Below are positions 50,542-58,497 of a stretch of 64,000 bases of DNA, one piece after another; positions within the stretch are counted from its first letter, which is position 1, and the number at the start of each line of letters is the position of its first letter. The stretch spans positions 1,364,001 to 1,428,000 of the forward strand of contig NZ_CP070499.1 of assembly GCF_016925615.1 (NCBI RefSeq), read 5' to 3'. The notes under the pieces were generated by a model. The model was not told the origin of the DNA. It did not search any database and saw only the letters and a program-made list of their open reading frames with translations. The position numbers and the translations under genes are program-made. This stretch comes from Natronosporangium hydrolyticum (GTDB lineage: Bacteria; Actinomycetota; Actinomycetes; Mycobacteriales; Micromonosporaceae).

Positions 50542-52161
50542 ATGGGAGAGCAGATCGAAGGGCATGGCGGAGCGCTGGCGCTGGCGGCGCTGCGGGCGTA
50601 CGGCGTCGAAGAGATCTTCACCCTCTCCGGCGGGCACGTCTTCCCGGTCTACGACGCGGCGCACACCACCGGGGTGCCGATCTACGACGTGCGGCATGAG
50701 CAGACCGCGGTCTTCGCCGCCGAAGCGGTGGCGAAGCTGCAGCGGCGACCCGGCGTGGCGGTGCTCACCGCCGGCCCCGGCGTGACCAACGGCATCTCCG
50801 GCCTGGCCAGCGCCTCCTTCAACGGCTCCCCGGTGCTGGTGCTGGCCGGCAGGGCGCCGCAGTTCCGGTGGGGCGCCGGCAGCCTGCAGGAGATCGACCA
50901 CCTGCCGATCGTCGCACCGGTCACCAAGTACGCAGCCACGGCGCCCTCGGTCGAGGAGGTCCCGACGACCATCGTCGAGGCGCTGCGGGTCGCGCTCACC
51001 CCGCACCGGGGACCGGCCTTCGTGGACGCGCCACTCGAGGTGATCTTCTCGACCGGTGCGGGGCCGGCACCCGAGGCGGCACCGGTGCCGGTGATCGAGC
51101 CGGACCCGGCCGAGTTGGCGAAAGCAGCGGCGCTGCTCGCCGGGGCCGAGCGTCCGGTGATCCTAGCAGGCTCCGATGTGTACACTGGTGACGCGGTCGC
51201 GGCGTTGCGGGAGTTGGCCGAGGCGGCGAAGGTGCCGGTCTTCACCAACGGCATGGGGCGTGGCGCGCTGCCGCCGGGGCATCCGCAGGCTTTCTCGAAG
51301 GCTAGGCGGCCGGCCTTCGCCGGCGCAGACCTGGTCGTTGTGGTGGGGACCCCGCTCGACTTTCGACTCGGCTTCGGCGACTTCGGCGCCGCGCAGGTGA
51401 TTCACATCGTGGACGCGCCCTCGCAGCGCGCCGAGCACGTCTCGGTGGCTGCCGCGCCCGTCGGCGACCTGCGGCTGATCCTGACCGCGCTCGCCGACCA
51501 CAGCGGCGGCCGGGACCGGAACGGCTGGTTGGCCGAGCTGCGAGCCGCCGAGGAGACGGCCGAGGTGAAACACGCCGAGGAGATGGCGGCCGACACCGAC
51601 CCGATCAAACCGGCTCGGGTCTACGGGGAGCTGCGCAAGGTGCTCGACCCGGACGCGGTCACCATCTGCGACGGCGGCGACTTCGTCTCCTACGCCGGCC
51701 GGTACCTGACCCCGGCCACCCCCGGCAGCTGGCTCGACCCCGGCCCGTACGGCTGCCTCGGCACCGGCATGGGGTATGCGATGGGCGCCCGGGTCACCCA
51801 CCCGGACCGGCAGATCTGCGTCCTGCTCGGCGATGGCGCCGCCGGGTTCTCGCTGCTGGACGCGGAGTCGCTGGTCCGGCAAGGGTTGCCGGTGGTGATG
51901 GTGGTCGGCAACAACGGGGTGTGGGGGCTGGAGAAGCATCCGATGCAGGCGCTGTACGGCTACGACGTCGCCGCCGACCTGCAGCCCGGCCTGCGCTACG
52001 ACCAGGTGGTGGCGGCGCTGGGCGGCGCGGGGGAGACGGTGTCGAAGCCTTCGGAGCTTGGTCCCGCGCTGCGCCGGGCGTTCGACGCCGGGGTGCCGTA
52101 CCTGGTGAACGTACTGACCGACCCGGCCGACGCCTACCCCCGCTCCTCGAACCTGGCCTGA
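50542..52161 (+). CDS. Thiamine-diphosphate enzyme (acetolactate synthase-like)
   Basis: A 539-residue TPP enzyme. The PYR domain has HEQTAVFAAEAVAKL with the catalytic glutamate; the PP domain carries GDGAAGFSLLDAESLVRQGLPVVMVVGNN, the metal-binding GDG-N motif. Length is typical of acetolactate synthase, oxalyl-CoA decarboxylase and related enzymes. No regulatory small subunit lies next to it, so it need not be the biosynthetic acetolactate synthase. Benzoylformate decarboxylase or oxalyl-CoA decarboxylase-like roles are alternatives. Confidence 0.88.
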   Translation: MGEQIEGHGGALALAALRAYGVEEIFTLSGGHVFPVYDAAHTTGVPIYDVRHEQTAVFAAEAVAKLQRRPGVAVLTAGPGVTNGISGLASASFNGSPVLVLAGRAPQFRWGAGSLQEIDHLPIVAPVTKYAATAPSVEEVPTTIVEALRVALTPHRGPAFVDAPLEVIFSTGAGPAPEAAPVPVIEPDPAELAKAAALLAGAERPVILAGSDVYTGDAVAALRELAEAAKVPVFTNGMGRGALPPGHPQAFSKARRPAFAGADLVVVVGTPLDFRLGFGDFGAAQVIHIVDAPSQRAEHVSVAAAPVGDLRLILTALADHSGGRDRNGWLAELRAAEETAEVKHAEEMAADTDPIKPARVYGELRKVLDPDAVTICDGGDFVSYAGRYLTPATPGSWLDPGPYGCLGTGMGYAMGARVTHPDRQICVLLGDGAAGFSLLDAESLVRQGLPVVMVVGNNGVWGLEKHPMQALYGYDVAADLQPGLRYDQVVAALGGAGETVSKPSELGPALRRAFDAGVPYLVNVLTDPADAYPRSSNLA

Positions 52162-52479
52162 GGTGCGTTCGGATCGATCTTCCTGCTGACCCAGTTCCTA
52201 CAGATCGTCCAAGGTTACTCGCCGCAGCAGGCAGGCCTGCGGATGCTTCCCTGGACCGCCGCGCCCGCTGCTGGTAACGCCGTTGCTCGGGGCGCTCACC
52301 GACCAACGGCGGGCGGCCGTTCGTCATCACTGGATTCCTGACCATGGCGGCCGGGCTCGGCTGGTTCGCTCTGGTCGCCGACCCGGCAGTCAGCGCCGCC
52401 GCAGGCGTTCACCGACGGAATTGTGCCCGCACTCTGGCTGGCGGTCGGCAGCCTACTGGCCGCGGCGTTGCTCAGTTAG
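52162..52479 (+). pseudogene. Decayed 3' part of an MFS (DHA2-like) transporter gene
   Basis: Reading across at least three frame changes gives consecutive MFS pieces: GAFGSIFLLTQFLQIVQGYS and GLRMLPWTAA, then PLLVTPLLGALTDQRRA, then RPFVITGFLTMAAGLGWFAL, then AFTDGIVPALWLAVGSLLAA ending at TAG 52477-52479. The order matches the second half of a DHA2 drug transporter. The 5' half is missing, and the fragment starts right after the TPP gene stop, so a deletion probably fused this end to it. No start codon or ribosome site is present. Confidence 0.8.
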
Positions 52480-52498
52480 TCCGGTGCCTAGGGCGGGC

Positions 52499-52552
52499 GC
52501 GGTCTGGGGATGGGAGTGGCGGTCAGAGCCACCAGACCCATCCCCAGACCGC
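52499..52552. terminator. Large bidirectional hairpin terminator
   Basis: Perfect 16-bp arms (52499-52514 and 52537-52552, GCGGTCTGGGGATGGG and complement) enclose an inner GTGGC/GCCAC stem (52516-52520, 52528-52532). It separates the TPP gene plus pseudogene on the plus strand from the DUF2703 gene on the minus strand. Confidence 0.75.
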
Positions 52553-52578
52553 CGGGGTCGCGTCGGGAGCGCGGTAAC

Positions 52579-53124
52579 TCAGCCGCATCCGGAACTGGTG
52601 CCGCAGGATGCTGCTCCGGTCGCCGACGGCTCGGCGGCCGGAGCAGTCTGCAGGTAGCGGCGGACATACGGAGCGGGCCCACCGTTGGTCAGGTAGTCAC
52701 TTACCGCTCGGCTGCGGGCGGCCAACGCCTGCACCAGGAGGTCCACCACCGCCGGGAACGGGGTCGAGGCGGTTTCTCCGCCGCGCCAGTGCCATTGCCG
52801 GGTCTCCGACTCGTCCTGATGCGACGGAGTCAGTTCGAGGCCCTCGGCGCGGATGGTGGGCGACGCGACGATCCTGTGCTGCAGCGCCTCGGCCCATGTG
52901 CTCACGGCCCGCGGCGCGACCTCGATGGCGAGGCCGAGTCGTTCGGCGACCGGCCGGACGGCGTCGATCGCGTCGGTCACCGCGGTGAGGGTGGCATCGC
53001 AGGAGCCGCAGGAGTCCTGACCGTCCATGGCGACCGTCCAGTACTCGACGCTCAACCGGCCGACGGTGGGTGTCTTCGCCGGCGGCCCGGCCGTGACTGG
53101 CTCTGCGGTGGTGGTGAGGGTCAT
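52579..53124 (-). CDS. DUF2703-like protein, thioredoxin-related, Cys-rich tail
   Basis: A 181-residue protein. Segment VEYWTVAMDGQDSCGSCDATLTAVTDAIDAVRPVAERLG, with a CGSC motif near residue 40, resembles the DUF2703 thioredoxin-like group. The C-terminus reads ASCGTSSGCG and could bind a soft metal. ATG 53124 overlaps the ArsR-family stop by four bases (ATGA), so the two are co-translated. The partnership suggests metal, metalloid or redox stress sensing, by inference; no transporter lies next to them. Confidence 0.7.
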   Translation of the reverse strand: MTLTTTAEPVTAGPPAKTPTVGRLSVEYWTVAMDGQDSCGSCDATLTAVTDAIDAVRPVAERLGLAIEVAPRAVSTWAEALQHRIVASPTIRAEGLELTPSHQDESETRQWHWRGGETASTPFPAVVDLLVQALAARSRAVSDYLTNGGPAPYVRRYLQTAPAAEPSATGAASCGTSSGCG

Positions 53125-53492
53125 CGGTCTTCTCCTTCGGTAGCGGTGGCGGCACACGTGTCGTGGCCGTGAAAGTCGTCGCGGGCACGTTCCAGCGCGT
53201 CGGCGATGCCGCGGAGGACCTCGGCGACGGCGTCGAACTGGACTTCGTAGAGCACGGAGCGGCCCGCCTTGGTCGCCTTCAGTACGCCGGCTGCGCGCAG
53301 CAGCGCCAGGTGCCGGGAGACCACGGACAGGTCTACGTCGAGGCACTCGGCCAGCTCCGAGACGGAGCAGGCGCGACAACGCTCGGCCAGCAGGTCGAGC
53401 AATCGGACCCGGGTCGGATCCCCGAGCGCTCGGAAGAGGTGGTGGGACAGGACTGTTCCGAGGTCGCCGCCCTCGAGGCTATCTTTGCTCAC
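53121..53492 (-). CDS. ArsR/SmtB-family regulator
   Basis: A 123-residue winged-helix repressor. HTH segment SVSELAECLDVDLSVVSRHLALLRAAGVL follows HHLFRALGDPTRVRLLDLLAERCRACS, where the CRAC cysteines in the alpha3 region could bind metal. GTG 53492 is the likely start; it has no ribosome site, so the mRNA may be leaderless. An alternative start could not be found. It is upstream of and overlaps the DUF2703 gene. It probably derepresses the pair on metal or oxidant binding. Confidence 0.85.
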   Translation of the reverse strand: MSKDSLEGGDLGTVLSHHLFRALGDPTRVRLLDLLAERCRACSVSELAECLDVDLSVVSRHLALLRAAGVLKATKAGRSVLYEVQFDAVAEVLRGIADALERARDDFHGHDTCAATATEGEDR

Positions 53493-53513
53493 TTGTGCAA
53501 GTATGCAAGCAAA
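53484..53513. promoter_or_regulatory. Putative ArsR operator
   Basis: TTTGCT (53484-53489) and AGCAAA (53508-53513) form an inverted repeat across 18 bp; inside are the direct repeats TGCAAGTA and TGCAAGCA. It overlaps the ArsR start codon, a usual position for autoregulation. Confidence 0.45.
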
Positions 53514-53678
53514 GTCGCCGAGGGGCAACCCGGTTTCCGAGACATTCCGGCTGGGATCGGGCGAGTGCCGTGCCCCTTGTGTCGGTCGGCACCAATAGAC
53601 TGTGCGGCGGTCCGGTGATGGCCGCTCGGCGGCGATCGCCGGCCACCGGTCGTGTCAGTCGTGTTTGGAGCCAGAATC

Positions 53679-56099
53679 GTGACGGTAGCGAGCCCGCCCA
53701 AGTCCGTGCCGCAGCGGATCGCCGAGGAGTTGTCCGTCCCGGAACGGCAGGTGGCGGCGGCGGTCGCGCTGCTCGATGGGGGCGCCACCGTGCCGTTCGT
53801 CGCCCGCTACCGCAAGGAAGCCACCGGCGGCCTCGACGACGCCCAACTGCGTACGCTGGAAGAACGCCTCGGCTACCTGCGGGAGCTGGACGAGCGGCGG
53901 GAGGCGGTCGTGGCCTCCATCCGGGAGCAGGGCAAACTCACCGACGAGCTGCTCAACCAGCTGATGGCGGCCGAGACCAAGGCCCGGCTGGAGGACATCT
54001 ACCTGCCGTATAAGCCCAAGCGGCGGACCAAGGCGCAGATCGCGATCGAGGCCGGGCTGGAGCCGCTGGCCGACGCGCTGCTCGCCGACCCCGGGCAGGA
54101 GCCAGCCTCGCTCGCCGCCGGGTACGTCGACACCGAGAAGGGGGTGGCCGACGCCACCGCCGCCCTCGACGGGGCCCGTTCGATCCTGATCGAACGTTTC
54201 GCCGAAGATGCGGACCTGATCGGTGGGCTGCGGGAGCGGATGTGGGAGCAGGGCCAGTTGGTCGCCAAGGTCAAAGATGGCCAGGAGCAGGCCGGGGCCA
54301 AGTTCGCCGACTACTTCGATTTTCAGGAGCCGTTCACCAGCCTGCCCTCGCACCGGATCCTGGCGCTGTTCCGGGGTGAGAAAGAAGAGGCGCTGGAGCT
54401 GACCCTGCAGCCGGAGGAGGTGCCGGACGAGGCGCCGGCCGGGCCGACCAGCTACGAGCGGGAGATCGCCCGCCATTTCGACATCTCCGACCAGGGGCGT
54501 CCCGCCGACCGGTGGCTCGCGGACTCGGTTCGGCTGGCGTGGCGTACCCGGGTCCTGGTCCGGCTGTCGGTGGATGTGCGGCTGCGGCTGCGGCAGGCTG
54601 CCGAGGACGAAGCCGTCCGGGTCTTCGCCGCCAACCTGCGCGACCTGCTGCTGGCCGCGCCGGCGGGCAGCCGGCCCACGATGGGCCTGGACCCGGCGTA
54701 CCGGACCGGGGTGAAGGTGGCGGTGCTCGACGCTACCGGCCGGGTGGTGGCGACCGAGGCGGTCTACCCGCACCAGCCGCAGAACCGCTGGCAGGAGTCG
54801 CTGGCGACGCTTGCCCGGTTGGTCCAGGAACATCAGGTCGAGCTGATCGCGATCGGCAACGGCACCGCCTCCCGGGAGACCGACAAGCTCGCCGGTGACC
54901 TGGTCAAAGGGCTTCCGCAGGCAAACCTGACCAAGGTGATGGTCTCCGAGGCGGGGGCGTCGGTCTACTCCGCCTCCTCGTACGCCTCCCGGGAGTTGCC
55001 GGATCTGGACGTGTCGCTGCGCGGGGCGGTCTCGATCGCCCGGCGGCTGCAGGACCCGCTCGCTGAGCTAGTCAAGATCGACCCGAAGTCGATCGGGGTC
55101 GGGCAATACCAACATGACATCACCGAGACCAAGCTCTCCCGCTCGCTCGACGCGGTGGTGGAAGACTGTGTGAACGCGGTCGGGGTGGATCTCAACACCG
55201 CCTCCGCCCCGCTGCTGGCCCGGGTCTCCGGGGTCAGCGCTGGGCTGGCCGAGGGGATCGTGGCGCATCGCGACACCAACGGCGCCTTCCGATCCCGGAA
55301 GGCGCTCGCCGCGGTGCCGAGGCTGGGGCCCAAGGCATTCGAGCAGTGCGCCGGCTTCCTGCGGGTCACCGGCGGCGACGACCCGCTCGACGCCTCCGCG
55401 GTCCATCCGGAGGCGTACCCGGTGGTGCGGCGGATCAGCGCCGTCACCAACTGCGAGGTGCAGCAGCTGATCGGCAACACCGCGGTATTGCGCAAGCTGA
55501 AGCCGCAGGAGTTCGTCGACGACGCGTTCGGGCTGCCGACCGTCACCGACATCCTGGCCGAGCTGGACAAACCCGGTCGCGACCCGCGACCCGCCTTCCG
55601 CACGGCGGAGTTCGCCGACGGAGTAGAGAAGGTCGCAGATCTCAAGCCCGGCATGGTGCTGGAGGGCTCGGTCACCAACGTCGCGGCGTTCGGCGCCTTC
55701 GTCGACGTCGGGGTGCACCAGGACGGCCTGGTGCACGTCTCGGCGATGTCGAAGCAGTTCGTGAAGGACCCGCGCGAGGTGGTCAAGCCGGGCGACGTGG
55801 TGAAGGTGAAGGTGCTCGACGTCGACGTCGCGCGCGCCCGGATCTCGCTCACGCTGCGGCTCGACGACGAGGTGACCGCGGGTCAGGAGAGCGGCGACGG
55901 TCAGGACGCCGGCGGCCGGGGCCGCGGCGGCGGTCAGCCTGGCCGGCAGCGACAGTCGGGCGGCCGGCAGGGTGGCGGTGGTCGGCAGAGTGGCGGCCGG
56001 CAGGGTGGCGGGGGTCAGCAGAGCGCGCCGCCGGACACCGCGCTCGCGGACGCGCTGCGCCGGGCGGGCCTCGGCGGCTCGCAGCCGCCGCGCCGCTGA
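53679..56099 (+). CDS. tex: Tex-family RNA-binding transcription accessory protein
   Basis: An 806-residue cytoplasmic protein with the Tex order: N-terminal helix-turn-helix-like region (ATVPFVARYRKEATGGLDDAQLRTLEERL), YqgF-like nuclease fold (TMGLDPAYRTGVKVAVLD), helix-hairpin-helix repeats (AVGVDLNTASAPLLARVSGVS) and an S1 RNA-binding domain (GMVLEGSVTNVAAFGAFVDVGVHQDGLVHVS). A Gly/Arg/Gln-rich tail of about 70 residues follows. GTG 53679 has GGAG eight bases upstream. Tex proteins affect transcription and RNA turnover. Confidence 0.95.
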   Translation: MTVASPPKSVPQRIAEELSVPERQVAAAVALLDGGATVPFVARYRKEATGGLDDAQLRTLEERLGYLRELDERREAVVASIREQGKLTDELLNQLMAAETKARLEDIYLPYKPKRRTKAQIAIEAGLEPLADALLADPGQEPASLAAGYVDTEKGVADATAALDGARSILIERFAEDADLIGGLRERMWEQGQLVAKVKDGQEQAGAKFADYFDFQEPFTSLPSHRILALFRGEKEEALELTLQPEEVPDEAPAGPTSYEREIARHFDISDQGRPADRWLADSVRLAWRTRVLVRLSVDVRLRLRQAAEDEAVRVFAANLRDLLLAAPAGSRPTMGLDPAYRTGVKVAVLDATGRVVATEAVYPHQPQNRWQESLATLARLVQEHQVELIAIGNGTASRETDKLAGDLVKGLPQANLTKVMVSEAGASVYSASSYASRELPDLDVSLRGAVSIARRLQDPLAELVKIDPKSIGVGQYQHDITETKLSRSLDAVVEDCVNAVGVDLNTASAPLLARVSGVSAGLAEGIVAHRDTNGAFRSRKALAAVPRLGPKAFEQCAGFLRVTGGDDPLDASAVHPEAYPVVRRISAVTNCEVQQLIGNTAVLRKLKPQEFVDDAFGLPTVTDILAELDKPGRDPRPAFRTAEFADGVEKVADLKPGMVLEGSVTNVAAFGAFVDVGVHQDGLVHVSAMSKQFVKDPREVVKPGDVVKVKVLDVDVARARISLTLRLDDEVTAGQESGDGQDAGGRGRGGGQPGRQRQSGGRQGGGGRQSGGRQGGGGQQSAPPDTALADALRRAGLGGSQPPRR

Positions 56100-56132
56100 C
56101 CGGGGGAGCCGCTCAGGGTAGTTGACGGGCCG

Positions 56133-57068
56133 CTACTGGGCGGGCCGCCGTCGGGCTACCGCCTCGACGCCGTCGAGCAGGAGTTCCAGGCCGAGCTCGA
56201 ACAGGTCGTCCAGGTCCAGGTCGTAGCCGGGCAGCGAACCGAAGTGGCCGAAGATCTCGGCGAAGTGCGGGACGCCCGACATGAACTCGGGGTCGCCGGT
56301 GCGCGGTAGATACTGCAGGTCGGCCCACTCCTCCGCGGAGATGCCGGTCTGCGAGGCGGCCTCGGCTTCCCGCTCGAAGTTGGCGGACAGGCCGACAATG
56401 TGGTTGTACAGCAGCACCTGCACGTCGAACCGCAGCTTCGGCGGCAAGCCGAGGTCGGCGAGCGCACCCAAGATGCGGTCGGTCACCGTGAGCAGGCCGG
56501 GCAGCGGTAGCGGCCGGGTCAGCGGCTGGATCTGACCCAGCCACGGATGAGCCCGGTGCACCCGCCACAGCGCCCGGCTCAGTTCCTCGATCCGCGACCG
56601 CCACGAGCCGGCCACCTCCTCGGCGAGCGGCATCGCCCGGTAGACCCGGTCGGCCATCGCGCTCAGCAGTTCGTCCTTGCTGTCGACGAAGCGGTAGAGC
56701 GACATCGGCGCCGCCGAACACCGGCCGGCCACCGCCCGCATCGAGACCCCTTTGAGCCCGTCCGCGTCGGCGATCGCGATCGCCTCGCGTACCACCTGGT
56801 CACGGTCGAGTTCGCCCCCGGCCTCACCCGGCGTACGATAGCCGTGGCGGGGCGCCACCACCGTGCCGGAACGCGGACGGGTGACGACCAGGCCATCGGC
56901 GCGGAGGACCTCAAGTGCCTTCGTTGCTGTGGCGAGTGCCACACCAAATTCCCGGGCGATATGACGAGTGGACGGGACCTTGTCACCCGGGGTGAGCTCC
57001 CGATCGGCGATCCGCCTGCTCAGCTCGGCGGCGATGCGGGCGTACGGCGGCTCGGTCGGACCGGGCAC
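56133..57068 (-). CDS. GntR-TetR fusion regulator
   Basis: A 311-residue regulator with two DNA-binding parts. Residues about 8-75 are a GntR-type winged helix (ELSRRIADRELTPGDKVPSTRHIAREFGVALATATKALEVL). Residues about 90-140 are a TetR helix-turn-helix (AIADADGLKGVSMRAVAGRCSAAPMSLYRFVDSKDELL), followed by a TetR C-terminal ligand domain. This combination exists in actinobacteria. It is divergent from the fatty acid desaturase gene, so the desaturase is the likely target. Confidence 0.9.
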   Translation of the reverse strand: MPGPTEPPYARIAAELSRRIADRELTPGDKVPSTRHIAREFGVALATATKALEVLRADGLVVTRPRSGTVVAPRHGYRTPGEAGGELDRDQVVREAIAIADADGLKGVSMRAVAGRCSAAPMSLYRFVDSKDELLSAMADRVYRAMPLAEEVAGSWRSRIEELSRALWRVHRAHPWLGQIQPLTRPLPLPGLLTVTDRILGALADLGLPPKLRFDVQVLLYNHIVGLSANFEREAEAASQTGISAEEWADLQYLPRTGDPEFMSGVPHFAEIFGHFGSLPGYDLDLDDLFELGLELLLDGVEAVARRRPAQ

Positions 57069-57131
57069 GGCAGCCCCCTCTCTCTCGATCTGTGCTACGA
57101 CAGATGCCCCGTCCCACGAACCGGTTGGGGG

Positions 57132-57220
57132 TTGACTGTCCTAGGTCAGATAGACAGTGTACTTGCAGTTCAAGCGGCGCTTGCTGCGGTTCGACGCAGA
57201 AGCGACGTACAGTGTATTCG
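57132..57220. promoter_or_regulatory. Repeats upstream of desaturase
   Basis: ACTGTC (57134-57139) and GACAGT (57153-57158) form an inverted repeat. ACAGTGTAYTYG occurs twice in direct orientation (57154-57165 and 57209-57220). They are candidate sites for the GntR-TetR regulator. Confidence 0.4.
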
Positions 57221-57233
57221 GAGAATCTTGCTT

Positions 57234-58328
57234 ATGTCCATCGATCCCGGGTCAGCCACCTCGACTGTCTCCCCGTCCCGATCCCCCCGGAACCCCTCCG
57301 CTGCGAGCTTTCTCGAACTCTCCCGGCAGGTGAAGGACGACGGCCTGATGAACCGCCGACTCGGCTGGTACGCCGGCCGCGCCGGCCTTTTGGTGGCCGG
57401 CTTCGCCACCGCTGGCGTGCTGCTGTTCACGCTCGGACGCAGCCCCTGGCAACTCGCGGTCGCGGTCTTCGTCGGCGTGCTGTTGACCCAGACCGCGTTC
57501 CTCGGCCACGACGCCGCGCACCACCAAGTCTTCGCCTCGGGGCGGCGCAACGAGTGGTTCTCCCGGATCGTCGGCAACCTGGTCGTCGGACTAAGCCATG
57601 GGTGGTGGAGCCGCAAACACAGCAAGCATCACGCCCACCCCAACACCATCGGCAAGGACGGCGACATCGCCACCGGCGCGCTCGTCTTCGACCCCGCCGA
57701 CGCGCCCGCCCGTACCGGCCTGCTCGGGTGGATCACCCGCCGCCAGGGGTGGCTCTTCTTCCCGATGTTGACCTTGGAAGGGCTCAATCTGCACGTGGGC
57801 GCCGTCCGGACCATCGTCGGTCAGCGCGGTGTAAAACACCGGGCAACCGAGGCGGCGCTGATCTGCGTTCGGCTGCTCGGATTCCCGGCGCTGGTGATCG
57901 TCCTACTCGGGCCGGCGCTGGGGCTGGCGTTCCTGGCGATCCAGCTCGCCACCTTCGGGGTCTACATGGGTGCCAGCTTCGCGCCTAACCATAAGGGGAT
58001 GCCGTTGCTCGGCAAAGAGGTCACCATGGATTTCCTGCGCCGGCAGGTGTTGACCTCTCGCAACATCCGGGGCGGTCGGTGGTTGACCTGGGGCATGGGC
58101 GGCCTGAACTTCCAGATTGAGCATCACTTGTTTCCGCGGATGCCGAGCATGAACCTGCGCCGGGCACAGCCGACCGTCCGGCGGCTCTGCGCTGAGCTTG
58201 ACATCCCCTACACCGAAACCGGGCTGGCCGCCGCGTACGGGATCGTCGTCGGCTACCTCAACCGCGTTGGGCTCGGGTACGCCGACCCGTTCGACTGCCC
58301 CTTCGCCGCCCAGTACCGCCCAGTGTGA
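57234..58328 (+). CDS. Membrane fatty acid desaturase
   Basis: A 364-residue di-iron membrane desaturase. The three histidine boxes are HDAAHH, HSKHHAHP and QIEHHLFPRMP; the last is the QxxHH type of acyl-lipid or acyl-CoA front-end-like desaturases, with no fused cytochrome b5. Four hydrophobic segments fit. ATG 57234 is in frame with a weak GGAG about ten bases upstream; the upstream frame is non-coding. It introduces a double bond to adjust membrane fluidity, and is divergent from the GntR-TetR regulator. Confidence 0.92.
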   Translation: MSIDPGSATSTVSPSRSPRNPSAASFLELSRQVKDDGLMNRRLGWYAGRAGLLVAGFATAGVLLFTLGRSPWQLAVAVFVGVLLTQTAFLGHDAAHHQVFASGRRNEWFSRIVGNLVVGLSHGWWSRKHSKHHAHPNTIGKDGDIATGALVFDPADAPARTGLLGWITRRQGWLFFPMLTLEGLNLHVGAVRTIVGQRGVKHRATEAALICVRLLGFPALVIVLLGPALGLAFLAIQLATFGVYMGASFAPNHKGMPLLGKEVTMDFLRRQVLTSRNIRGGRWLTWGMGGLNFQIEHHLFPRMPSMNLRRAQPTVRRLCAELDIPYTETGLAAAYGIVVGYLNRVGLGYADPFDCPFAAQYRPV

Positions 58329-58333
58329 CCCCC

Positions 58334-58357
58334 GCCCGGCGGGCCGGCCCGCCGGGC
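58334..58357 (+). terminator. Palindromic terminator after desaturase
   Basis: A perfect 24-bp palindrome (58334-58357) starts 6 bp after the desaturase stop, with arms GCCCGGCGGGCC and its complement. It is followed by a run of GC-rich 8-bp tandem repeats at 58371-58394. Confidence 0.6.
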
Positions 58358-58370
58358 CCGCCGCCCCGCC

Positions 58371-58394
58371 GCCCGGCCGCCCGGCCGCCCGGCC
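58371..58394. repeat. 8-bp tandem repeat
   Basis: Three copies of GCCCGGCC follow one another. The last copy touches the left arm of the large palindrome at 58392. Confidence 0.8.
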
Positions 58395-58452
58395 GATCAT
58401 GAGCGTGTTAGCAGAAACGCCTGGCGAGTCTGTAAACACGCTCATGATCGGC
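58392..58452. repeat. REP-like inverted repeat, 18-bp arms
   Basis: GCCGATCATGAGCGTGTT (58392-58409) is perfectly complementary to 58435-58452 across a 25-nt loop. It lies just before the promoter-like TATACT (58463-58468) of the hydrolase gene. It may be a multicopy intergenic element, or a terminator reinforcing the one upstream. Confidence 0.8.
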
Positions 58453-58497
58453 GGAAGGTGCCTATACTGGATGTAACGGGATGAAAGGGACATCGGT

